Shown here piece by piece: positions 1 to 9,834 of a DNA stretch of 64,000 bases. Under the pieces are notes generated by a model. The model was given only the letters and a program-made list of their open reading frames with translations. It did not search any database and was not told the origin of the DNA. Position 1 is the first letter of the stretch, and every line of letters starts with the position of its first letter. Both the position numbers and the translations under genes were made by a program. Source of the stretch: Taxillus chinensis (lineage: Eukaryota > Streptophyta > Magnoliopsida > Santalales > Loranthaceae); the NCBI GenBank assembly GCA_023512835.1, contig CM042092.1, positions 47,458,400 to 47,522,399 on the forward strand, read 5' to 3'.

Positions 1-640
1 AGAGATGACGTGGAGGTAGCATAACCAAGCATTTATAACAGCTGTTGGCCTTCTTTCGGAAGATTGCCCGTCTCGAGACTTGCATTTAATGGAACGTCAT
101 TATTCCTCCTCAAAAACACACGATGTAAGATAATACTTTGATTATCGCAGTTTGAGAGTTCCAAGAGTCAGGAGGAATTGAACAGATGATCATTCGGATT
201 AAAAGATATCCGTAGTAAAAGCATCCGGATGAAGAACAGACGATGTCCGTAGAAACAGATGCTGTAAGAGAAAAAGAGATTCCTTTGTTGTCTTGAAGTC
301 AAAGAGAAATGAAGTACCACAACACTTCAAATCCGAGACTTCAGATAAGATATATCAGTGAAAATGCAAAGAGAATCCGAACCTGTAGCTTCACAAGGAT
401 AAACTAATAGAACAAAAAACTTAACAGGTTAGGATTAGTACGAATATGAACACAGTCTAAATAAAAACAGTATAATCCGAAGTAATGAGAAACAGAACTT
501 ATGTATGAAAATTGAAAGCGAGAGACACATACATACGAGTTAGCGATCATGTTTACTGAAATCAAAGCATATGTCAGATAAGAAACACATAAGTTCACAT
601 TGGTCAACATAACGAAACCGTCATGCTGAACGACATAGCT

Positions 641-708
641 AAGATTAATTAACTGTATATGATTTACTCAAATTAAGATTAATTAACTGTATATGATTTA
701 CTCAAATT
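641..708. repeat. exact 34-bp tandem duplication
   Basis: The unit 641-674 is repeated without change at 675-708. It is AT-rich and begins AAGATTAATTAACTG. Element B (around 56614-56640) has only one related copy, so the duplication is specific to A. Confidence 0.95.
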
Positions 709-882
709 AAGATTCATGAGTGAGAATGGATTAAAGAACACATGCTAATCACTATCAATTGATTATCCGATTATGATGCACAGTTGAAGAAACAAAAACA
801 TCCAAACATGCCACAATTCTGATTCAACAATGCATGCCTAGTCAGATCCAGAAGTGAGAGTTTAGACGAAGGAGCATCTGGG

Positions 883-1070
883 ACATATCAGGGGGTCATT
901 ACTTAAGTAATAAATGAAGCTTTGGCTCCCCCTTAGATCATGTGATCCTCTCAGTGATAAACTTCCTCTTAGATAGACAACCAGGAAAGAGGTCACGAGA
1001 CATATAAGGGGGGGTATTACTTGGGTAATAGATAAAGCATTTTCTCCCCCTTAGATCATGCGATCCTCTC
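883..1070. repeat. two copies of a purine/pyrimidine-tract block
   Basis: Copy 1 (883-952) and copy 2 (1000-1070) each contain a G5-8 run, then ATTACTT(A/G)(A/G)GTAATA, then CTCCCCCTTAGATCATG and GATCCTCTC. The period is about 117 bp. On the element's sense strand each block ends in an AAGGGGGAG purine run, the form of a polypurine tract. Related degenerate blocks occur in element B at 56820-57070. Confidence 0.8.
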
Positions 1071-1511
1071 GATGGACATTTCCTGCTTAATATTTAGATC
1101 TTGAGAAATTGATGTATATCCTTTAGGAAACTCCACTTCAGAAGCTGAGCAAACTGCAACTGTATTTTCATCCACCAGGCATTCTGAGCTAACCTATTTC
1201 ATTTCTTCAACCAGGCGTGTTAATAGTGCAATCAGTATGAAAAAGCATTGAACATGTGGGGATAAATGAAAATTGGAATCATGAAATCCTAAGGAGGTTG
1301 TATTAATATATCTTTAATTATGTTAGCTTAAATGACTTCAGTCAGGAAATGCAAGCATCCTCCCATTTATGAAAGTATGGGAATCTTATCAGAAACATAA
1401 TGCATGACACAAGTAACAATGATCAGCATGAAGTACAGTAAGTGTCTAACACTCATCATAAAGCATGATGCTTGTTCTGAAAGATATACTATTGGATGAA
1501 TAAATTAGAAG

Positions 1512-2494
1512 CTATGCAGCAAGCTCAAGCATACCTAATTTTAAGAGAAGTTCAGAGAATCTTGCATCAAGTAGGAGCTTGGTGAGTATGTCTACGAGTT
1601 GATCATCCATAGCAATATGTTCGAGAGATATGTGCTTTTTGAGAACATGATCTCGGATGAAGTGATACTTGACTTCAATGTGCTTTGTCTTTGGATGCAT
1701 GACCGAATTGTTGCTGATGGCAATCGTACTAGTGTTGTCGCAGTACAGTGGAACAGATGTCATGTTGAACCCATAATCAGTAAGTTGACTTTGCATCCAG
1801 AGAAGCTGTGCGCAGCAACTTCCAGCAGCTATATATTCCGCCTCAGCAGTAAAGGTTGATACGGAATTCTGCTTCTTACTAAACCATGAGATTAGTCTGT
1901 TTCCAAGGAACTGGCAAGTACCACTAGTGCTCTTCCTGTCGATGCGACACCCGGAAAAATCAGCATCTAAATATTCGAATAAAGAGAAATTGGACTCCTT
2001 TGGATACCAGAGTCCCAAATTCACTGTCCCTTTGAGATACCACAATATCCATTTTACATGAAGCATGTGTGACTCTTTAGGATTCGCCTGATATCTTGCA
2101 CAAATGCACGTTGCAAACATAATATCCGGGCGACTTGCTATAAGGTACAACAATGATCCTATCATCCCTCTGTATTCAGTCACATTTACTGATTCTCCGC
2201 TAAGATTAGGATCTAACTTTGCACTGACTGGCATGGGAGTCTTCACGGGAATTGAGTTTTGCATTCCGAACTTCTTGATTAAGTCTCGTGTGTACTTCGC
2301 TTGGTTGATGATTCCATCCTTCATTTGTTTAACCACTATTGCAAGGAAGTACGTTAATTCTCCCATCATGCTCATTTCAAATTTGCTAGTCATCAACTTC
2401 GCAAACTCTTCACAAAGCTTCGGATTTGATGATCCGAAAATGATGTCATCCACATAGGTTTGTACGATCAGAGAATGATCTTTCACTTTCCGTA
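1512..2494 (-). pseudogene. pol: copia pol: RT C-terminal part and RNase H (element A)
   Basis: The open frame 2486-1512 (324 aa) starts just before the RT catalytic motif YVDD (residues 12-15). It continues through the RT thumb and the copia connection region ([16 protein letters not shown]). RNase H follows with [11 protein letters not shown], the AEAEYIAA motif, CDNTS and KHIEVKYHFIRDHV, ending 'GMLELAA'. It is truncated only because E1 entered the RT: the N-terminal half resumes at 11787, and reading across the 5-bp target duplication restores the frame. A small defect near the PVTKQMKDGIINQ segment loses a residue relative to B. The product would copy element RNA to DNA in virus-like particles. 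Confidence 0.9.
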
Positions 2495-2661
2495 GAAATT
2501 GTAAGGACCCGTGTTTTGAGTTAGTCGCAGTCTTGCCTTCTGAATGGGAACTTTCTAGATTTTGGACCTAGTAGATGGCCTCAAACAATTGTCGTGCAAG
2601 AACAAAAGTTGCTTAGAATGAGGTCCCCTACCTACTACAGAAATTTCAGAGCATTTGGAGC

Positions 2662-2790
2662 TGCACGTGAATTCACCCATTTCACGTGCAAGCATATTTT
2701 TGCTTTTCAGGCCTCTACAGGATGCAAGGAGGTTTGGGGTAATGTTTGAGTGCATTTGGGGCTGCACGCCAATTGGGGAATTGGCGTGCA
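2662..2790 (+). other. two hairpins in E1 U3
   Basis: Hairpin 1: arms TGCACGTGAA (2662-2671) and TTCACGTGCA (2681-2690). Hairpin 2: arms TGCACGCCAATT (2763-2774) and AATTGGCGTGCA (2779-2790) around GGGG. Each is followed by an ATTTTTGC motif. The same pair is present in the E1 3' LTR and in both E2 LTRs, and sequence-diverged but still paired equivalents lie at 39372-39503. Function unknown. Confidence 0.85.
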
Positions 2791-2918
2791 AATTGGCGTG
2801 CAGACTTATTTTTGCATGGTTACCGGTTTTGTCATTTTAATGATTTTTCCCTAAAGGACCATGTTGAAATTATGAGTATTTTGCCCTGTATGGAAGCGGG
2901 AAGGTGGTAGTTTGTGTG

Positions 2919-2999
2919 ATCAAAACTAAGTCGTTTTGATCCTGGGTTTCACTAAATCAAAACTACGTCGTTTTGATGTGTGTGGTGTCTATATAATGG
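2919..2999 (+). promoter_or_regulatory. E1 promoter: paired palindromes and TATA box
   Basis: Two 22-bp near-palindromes of form ATCAAAAC...GTTTTGAT (2919-2940 and 2956-2977, centre ACTACGTCGT in the second) precede CTATATAA at 2990-2997. A TTTAGGG telo-box-like run and a (GA)n leader follow. The same arrangement occurs in both E2 LTRs and in the solo LTR at 39189-40868, which supports function as an LTR promoter. The binding factor is unknown. Confidence 0.7.
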
Positions 3000-3052
3000 T
3001 GTTGAGGCTTAGGTTTAGGGTTTAGGGTTTTCTATTTGTTGTTGCAGCCGCC

Positions 3053-3093
<41 letters not shown>

Positions 3094-3170
3094 GGGAACC
3101 TTCGGATCTTGGCTGTAGAGGTTCGCGTGGGTGGTCGGTGTATCGTAGAGGCTAGAGCAGAGGACTTTTG

Positions 3171-3180
3171 CAAGGTAGGG
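3171..3180 (+). promoter_or_regulatory. splice-donor-like site in E1 leader
   Basis: CAAG|GTAGGG with the exon end at 3174, about 180 nt after the TATA box. Candidate acceptors are TTCTTTTGCAG ending at 4053 inside the LTR, and AATAG at 4841 or GGTAG at 4845, just before the gag ATG. Matching donor-like sites occur in all other gypsy LTR types here. Confidence 0.5.
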
Positions 3181-4405
3181 ACTCCGTTCTTCTCAGTTTT
3201 CTCTGTCCTAGGGTATCTGTCCTATACATGCTTATATATATATATGTAAATCCATATAGGTGTGATCTCCTATATGGATGTTGGCCTTCAATGGCATATT
3301 GGTTGATTTGATGCTTGGGAGTGGACTGGAAATCGTTGGGTTGTCCATGCCCACTAGGTGTTTGATAAAATGTTTGTGTGGCTACGTTCACTATGTGTTT
3401 GATAATATTCCTGCGTGGTTGTTGTATGTTGCGTGTTTGGTTTTAAGCCTGTGAGGCTGGTATATGTTGTTTGTAACCGAATATGTCGGCCGTGTGAACC
3501 TTGTTTGTGATATACTATGTTGAGCAGCACTGCTGTTTTGTATTAAGTTGAGATGTGTTATTAAGCCGTACTTTTGTAACTGATTTTATTGTTGTTGGAG
3601 ATTAATCACCCAAATGTGATGGGATTGAGCTGAGTTATGGGCCAGGCATGATAACTGGACCCCTTGAGATTTGGCCAGGACTGCGGTCCTGAGTCTCGGT
3701 GTAGCACTCACGACGGTGGGCTAAGTCTACACCCATTCCTGAGGGTAGGTATGGCGCCCGAGGAGGTGGTTGACCATACCTGACTCGGGTGGAAAATGTT
3801 GCATTGGTGTCCATGCAACATTCGCCTGGATGTGGTATGTCATGTCGCCGTGGTGGCGGGGTGTCCTCTGCCCTCCAGTGTGGCTCAGGTAAAAGGTGTG
3901 TTACTGGGTGATGTTTGCTGCTTTAGCTTTAGGCACGACACGAGCACAAGCATACACTTGTCATGCATACTGTTGAGTGAGACGGGTCTGGGGAGATTAG
4001 ATCCCTACTGAGCTATGGTTTGCTCACCCTTCCTATAAATTGTTCTTTTGCAGGGTTTAGCAGGTGGTAGGTGAAGGGGCTGTGGTGATAGGCCACTGAG
4101 GCTGAAGACTATGTTGGTTTTCATTGTTTTGTTATGGATTTCTATTTTTATGTATGGGATTATTTGTAAACAGTATTCTGGTTTAAATGGGAACTTTTCC
4201 CCATTGAGTTATATTGAACTTTGAGCCCCTTTTTAAATGAAATGAATTGAGTTGTGGTTGTTATTTAATTATTGTTTGTGTGCATGGTTTGGGAGTAGGA
4301 GCATGCCCGTGGCATGTTAGCCTGGTTGTACAGGTTTGGGACAGCACCCGCGTCATAAGTCCTTTTAGGTGCTTGCAAGTGAAAGGAAATTGGGGTGTGA
4401 CAATA

Positions 4406-4417
4406 TGGTATCAGAGC
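4406..4417 (+). other. E1 primer-binding site
   Basis: TGGTATCAGAGC, complementary to the 3' end of plant initiator tRNA-Met, lies 3 nt after the 5' LTR end. Confidence 0.95.
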
Positions 4418-4848
4418 GATAGTTCATGGTCTAGTGGACCTAGGGTAGTGGGGAGGGATAATTGCTTTTGAGACCCTTGGGAGGCAGTGTAGGACACGCC
4501 TGATCACCGTGGTTCTATCTGATTTTCTGGGGTGTACTCAGGGGCAGTTAGACCAAGGAGTAGGACATTTGCATTTGGGTTGGGATGCATACATGCATTG
4601 GCATTAGGGCACTAGTTTAATTTCAATATGAGTATTATGATTTGACATTGAAATTTGTTGCTGTGAAATTCTGTGATTTCCTGTGAGACTTGTTGCTATG
4701 GATTGTTACTATGAATCGCTACTGTGCAATTTTGTGATTTACCTGTATGTTTACATGAAAAACGTTGCTTGAGTACCTCATGGCCCATGGGGATGAGGGT
4801 GTATAGAGCTGAGATGCTGACACTAGTTCTGTTTAAAATAGGTAGACT

Positions 4849-5990
4849 ATGCCTCCTAGGAGAGTAACCCGAGCTACCCCAGCTGTAGAGGATGAATCTT
4901 CTGCACGTGCTGGACAGGAGAGAGGACAGCGAGTAGAGGGCGATGATCCCCTGGAGCGGATCATGGCCCAAGTCAGGGCCTTAAGTGAGAATGTTCAGGG
5001 AATGCATGAGGATCTCAGGGGGGAGATCCTAAACGAGGTACGTCGGGAGATGATGGCACGACAGCCAGTGCCACCCTCTCCACCCCGTGAGGCAGGACCG
5101 TCGCGTAGGCAGGAAGTGCCGGTGAGGCGAGATGAGGATGATGTGGTGACGTGGTTTTGAAAGGAACACCCACCAAGGTTCAAGGGAGGAGCTGAACCTC
5201 TAGGAGCAGAGCATTGGCTGCGGCAGATCGAATATGTATTCTCCTTCCTCCGACCCCAGGAGGAAGACAAGGTGAGGCTGGCAGTCCGACAGTTGGAGGA
5301 GGAGGCATTGGAGTAGTGGCTTAGCATTTCAGGAAGCCGAGACATGGAGACCATGTCCTAGAATGAGTTCCTCCAGTTGTTTCATGAGGAGTTCTTCCCA
5401 GAGTCGTTGCGGTGGCAGAAACGGGAAGAGTTCAGTAGTCTTAAGCAGGGATCGCGTACGGTGGCAGAGTATGAGCGAGATTTTCGAGGGCTGAGTCGGT
5501 TTGCCCCAGAAGCAATCTCAAGGGAGGACTTGAAGGCCCATAAGTTTACCATGGGACTCAAACCTGCCCTGAAGCAAAGAGTAGAGATGCTGCGACTGAA
5601 GACTTATGCTGAAGTCGTGGACACAAAGAAAGATTCCGGGAGAGAGGATTAGAAGAAGGAAGACAGGCTCACCAGGAGCGGCTGGGACAGAGTATGCGCG
5701 ACAAGCAGGGGGAAACCAAGAGGCAGAGGATTGAGCCTGGGAGTGGGACTCTTCCCAAGGACAGGAGCCAAGCTTCAATGGCCCCACCCAGATCCCATTA
5801 CTTTGGAGGACAGGGAGGTTCTGCTGGGAACTTCCCAAGCGGGTGTACCTGTTGTGGACAGGCAGGGCACGTCAAATGTGAGTGCCCCAAACAGCACTTG
5901 AAGTGTCATAACTGTGGGAAGATAGGACACGTCAGTAAGGTGTGTTTCAGCAGGGGAAGTAGCCGGGGAGCTGGAAGTTTTGCACAAGGA
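4849..5990 (+). pseudogene. gag: gypsy gag (E1), interrupted by stops and a frameshift
   Basis: Starts MPPRRVTRATPAVEDESS, the usual N-terminus of these gags. The capsid-type segment (EEFFPESLRWQKREEFSSLK, 5382-5441) follows. Two CCHC zinc knuckles ([14 protein letters not shown] at about 5847 and [14 protein letters not shown] at about 5910) complete it; the first of these has Cys spacing CX2CX4HX4C. In-frame stops fall at 5158 (TGA), about 5313 (TAG) and 5358 (TAG), and a one-base shift near 5640 moves the frame to that of pol. Two TAG stops sit where related copies have Trp, implying G-to-A changes. Gag would form the virus-like particle and bind RNA. Confidence 0.85.
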
Positions 5991-6189
5991 AGCAGGGGTG
6001 AGACCCCATTTCAAGCCCCAACTCCGAAGCCAGCACATTCGTGGCAAGCCAGTCAGGCTGGTTCCAGTCACACTAGACCACAGGGGGAAAGGCAACCACA
6101 AGGAGGTTCGGAGGGGCGTCCCAGTGGACTCCAAGCAGGAACTAAAGGAAAGGCGAGCGAGGCCAGTGGTGGGGCAAGCCAAGGCAGAG

Positions 6190-8110
6190 TGTTTGCGCTT
6201 ACCTCAGCACTAGCAGAGATGGAGGATTTACCATCACCCTCCGAGGAAGGTGGAGCCGGACCTTCTGTAGTTCGAGGTACTATTTTAATATCTCGCACTG
6301 TTGTTGCGGTATTGTTTGATACCGGAGCCTCGTGCTCCCTGATTGCTAAGTCCTTGGTTGAGAGCCTTGGACTTGATTGTGTGGAGGCTGATAGACCTCT
6401 GAGGGTCGAGTCACCAATGGGAGGTGTGGAGTCGATCCACCGAGTGTGTCGTGAGTGTGCGCTTACGATAGGTGATGTTGAACTCTCTTTCGATCTAAAC
6501 GTGATGCCAATGAGGACCTTTAGTTTGATTTTGGGGATGGACTGGTTGATGGCCTTTCAGGCTAAGATTGATTGTTATAGACGACGAGTGACGTTTACTT
6601 CACCCACAGGATCCTCCTGTACCTTAGTGGGTGAATGGGATAGGAATGCTGGGAGAGCTGGACCGACGAGGGAGCTATGGGGCAATATTACCCACAGACT
6701 TGCCACTCTAACCTTTGAGGAGGGAGGTAACGTGGAGAAACGGGTGTGGCCGGATGTTGCTGAGAATTTCCAGGATGTTTTTCCTGGGGAGTTGATGGAG
6801 TTGCCTCCGAACAGAAGTATCGAGTTCACGATTGAACTTCTGCCAGGGGTGGGACCCATCTCACAAGTGGCATACCGGATGGGACCTGCCGAGTTGTGGG
6901 AGCTTCAAAAGCAAATAAAGGAACTAGGAGATAAAGGTTTTATGCGCCCTAGTACCTCTCCTTGGGGTGCACCAGTTTTGTTTGCTAAGAAGGCAGATGG
7001 TTCGTTGCGGCTTTGTATTGATTACCGGAAGTTAAATCAAGTGACGGTAAAGAACAAATACCCTTTACCGCGGATCGATGATCTACTTGACCAGCTGAGT
7101 GGAGCACGATGGTTCTCAAAGATTGATCTGCGTTCGGGATATCATCAATTGAGGGTCCGAAGCGAGGACATTCCTAAGACAGCCTTCAGGTGCAGATACG
7201 GCCACTATGAGTGGTTAGTGATGCCTTTTGGGCTCACAAACGCACCGGCAGTCTTCATGCATCTGATGAATCAGGTATTTGCCCCATACCTAGATTCCTT
7301 CGTGGTGGTATTTATTGATGACATCCTCGTGTACTCTAAAACCCGAGCTGAGCATGAGGAGCACCTGACCGTGGTGTTGCAGACACTACGAGATCATCAA
7401 TTGTATGCTAAATTTAGCAAGTGCGACTTCTGGATGCAAGAGGTGCATTTTCTTGGGCATGTAATATCTACCAAAGGAGTTGGAGTGGACCCAACCAAGA
7501 TTGAGTCCGTATCATCTTGGAAGAGGCCCGCAAATGTTTTTGAGATCCGCAGTTTCTTGGGTCTGGCAGGATATTACCGGCGTTTCGTGGAAGGGTATTC
7601 CCGGTTGGCGGTGCCCATGACAGCCCTTACGCGGAAGGGGGCCAAATTCGAGTGGACGGACAAGTGTCAACAAGCTTTTGAAGAATTGAAGACTCGTCTA
7701 ACAACTGCACCGGTGTTGAGTCTACCACAGGAGGGGGTGCCATTTGAAGTGTATTGCGATGCGTCTCGCGTTGGACTGGGGTGTGTCCTGATGCAGGAGC
7801 ACAAAGTCATAGCATATGGCTCGCGACAACTGAAGTCCCATGCGCAAAATTATCCAACGCACGACCCGGAGTTAGCAGCAGTTATTTTTGCCCTAAAGTC
7901 TTGGTGATATTACCTGTTGGGGGAGAAATTCGTGGTATACACTGACCACAAAAGCCTACAGTATATCTTCACCCAGAGGGACCTAAATTTGAGACAGCGG
8001 AGATGGGTAGAGTACCTGCAAATGTTTGACTTCACGCTCTCCTACACGCCTGGGAAAGGGAATTTAGTTGCTGACGCGCTAAGTAGAAAGGGAAAAGCTG
8101 AGGTTTCCAT
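6190..8110 (+). pseudogene. pol: gypsy pol: protease, RT and RNase H (E1)
   Basis: The aspartic protease has DTGA at 6318-6329. RT shows the [15 protein letters not shown] motif ([12 protein letters not shown]), PFGLTNAP and the catalytic FIDD at 7311-7322, then [11 protein letters not shown]. RNase H begins [11 protein letters not shown] (about 7750) and ends [16 protein letters not shown]. The frame is continuous from 5694 except for a TGA at 7905-7907 inside RNase H, just before YYLLGEKF. That is a C-to-T change if CGA was ancestral. The gag-pro-pol frame is fused, as in many plant chromoviruses. Confidence 0.9.
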
Positions 8111-9647
8111 GAGAGAATGGAAAATGATGGAACAGTTAGCAGTGCTTCAGGTACAGCCTGATTTTCACGGTGCGGAAGCAACCCTCTGTCCTATCACTGT
8201 GATACCAGAGTTATATCAACGCGTCCGTGATGGACAGTTGGGGGACGTGGACTGTGAAGTGATCCGGGCCCAGATAGAGGCCGGAGAGTTGTCAGAAGAC
8301 TGGACAGAAGTAGTTGAACATGAGTTGAAATTTCGGAGGCGTCTGATAGTACCGCCTCCCATGCGTGAGGATGTGCTGAGGGAGTTTCATCATTCCCGTT
8401 TGGCTGTGCACCCAGGAGGAACAAAAATGTATCATGCCGTTCGAGCACAGTTCTGGTGGCCGGGACTGAAGCGGAGTGTAGCAGAGTTTGTTTCCAGGTG
8501 CCTTACTTGTCAACAAGTGAAGGCAGAGCATCAACGACCGGCTGGTCAATTGCAGCCTTTGCCCGTAGCTGAGTGGAAGTGGGAGCATATTACCATGGAC
8601 TTTGTGACAGGACTTCCTACCACTTCCGAGCGGAAGGATATGATTTGGGTCATCGTAGACCGATTAACTAAATCGGCCCATTTCTTGGCAATTCGGGAGC
8701 GAGACCCTATCGGCACATTAAGCCAATTATATGTTGATGCGATTGTCTGATTGCACGGAGTGCCCTTGTCTATTGTTTTAGACAGGGATGCGCGGTTTAC
8801 ATCTCGGTTTTGGGGAGGTTTGCAAGAAGCCTTCGGAACACGACTTAATTTGAGTACTACTTTCCATCCTGAAACTGATGGTCAGTCGGAGAGGACCATT
8901 TAAACATTGGAAGACTTGTTGAGAGCCTGTGTACTAGATTTTGGAGGATCATGGGCTTCTCACCTTCCTCTGGTGGAGTTTGCCTATAATAACAGCTACC
9001 AGTCCTCTATTGGGATGGCCCCGTTTGAGGCATTGTATGGTCGCCCATGTCGGTCTCCATTATGTTGGGCAGAAGTTGGAGAGACAGCTATGTTAGGACC
9101 TCAATTTGTCCAAGAGGCTACAGCGAAAGTACAGCTGATTCGGCAGCGTCTTCTTACAGCTCAGAGCAGACAAAAGTCTTATGCGGATTGCCGACGCTGA
9201 CCGTTAGAGTTTTTGGTAGGAGACCACATATTCCTTCGTGTTTCTCCACGGAGAGGGCATAAGAGATTTAGAAAAGGGTCCAAGTTATCTCCACGATACA
9301 TTGGACCGTTCGAAATTTTGAGCAGAGTTGGACCTGTTGCTTATAGGTTGGCATTACCACCTAGTTTGAGCAGAGTTCATGATGTTTTCCATATATCCCA
9401 GTTGCGGAAATATCATCCCGATCCCACCCATGTGTTGGATTGGAGTACTCTGGATCTTGAAGCAGATGTGTCAGTTGTTGAGGCACCCATCCGTATTTTC
9501 GATAGGCGAGAGAAGCAACTGCGAGGTAAGACTATTCCATTGGTTCGGGTGTTGTGGAAACACCGAGGGATGGAGGAAGAGACTTGGGAACGTGAGACTG
9601 AGATGCGTGCTCACTACCCTGATTTGTTCGAGGACAAACAACCCTGA
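8111..9647 (+). pseudogene. pol: gypsy pol: integrase and chromodomain-like tail (E1)
   Basis: The HHCC zinc-binding domain is seen as HHSRLAVHPGGTKMYHAVR through CLTCQQ (about 8383-8515). The catalytic core has TMDFVTGLP, LDRDARF and DGQSER. The GPF/Y module is [13 protein letters not shown] (about 9280-9318). A chromodomain-type tail lies at about 9489-9620, ending LFEDKQP with stop at 9645. Stops at 8748 (TGA), about 8901 (TAA) and 9198 (TGA) break the frame; each is at a codon where related copies have Arg (CGA) or Gln (CAA). The tail would be expected to steer insertion into heterochromatin. Confidence 0.9.
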
Positions 9648-9821
9648 CGAGGGGAGAAAGGCAAACATCAACATAATCAGGTATTTGCCCAACTGATTAG
9701 GTGACCTGAGAGTATTTCTTTTGTGTGTATTTTCATGCAGTGTGTATTAATTTGTGTATTCATTGGTTGTTATTGCTGTTTCCTTCCATGCCACATTTTC
9801 TTTTCGAGGACGAAAAGTCTT

Positions 9822-9834
9822 AAGGGGGAGAGGA
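9822..9834 (+). other. E1 polypurine tract
   Basis: AAGGGGGAGAGGA directly abuts the 3' LTR. It is preceded by TTCGAGGACGAAAAGTCTT, which resembles the pol terminus at 9626-9647. Confidence 0.95.

Larger units (their letters stand above)
1..1511 (-). other. post-pol non-coding spacer of element A
   Basis: No credible ORF; the 68-codon frame at 404-610 has no domain. The stretch is collinear with 55890-57504 of element B, sharing for example the segment around 'ccaagagtcaggaggaa' (164-180 here, 56131-56147 there). It holds an exact 34-bp duplication and repeated purine/pyrimidine tracts, described separately. In B this spacer separates pol from the Ulp1-like ORF, so that ORF is expected just left of position 1. 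Confidence 0.75.
2500..4402 (+). repeat. E1 5' LTR (1903 bp)
   Basis: TG...CA ended and nearly identical to 9835-11786 apart from scattered substitutions. It lacks a 51-bp block present near the end of the 3' LTR (11710-11760). In order it contains two hairpins (2662-2790), two palindromes and a TATA box (2919-2999), a telomere-like TTTAGGG run (3012-3030), a GA microsatellite (3057-3090), a splice-donor-like site (3171-3180) and a pyrimidine tract ending in AG at 4053. Confidence 0.95.

Noticed and set aside
3010..3032. Interstitial telomere repeat
   Set aside because: Only two to three TTTAGGG units at a fixed place in several LTRs; better read as a leader motif.
4406..4417. tRNA-Met gene fragment
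   Set aside because: Only the 12-nt complement of the tRNA 3' end, in PBS position after an LTR.
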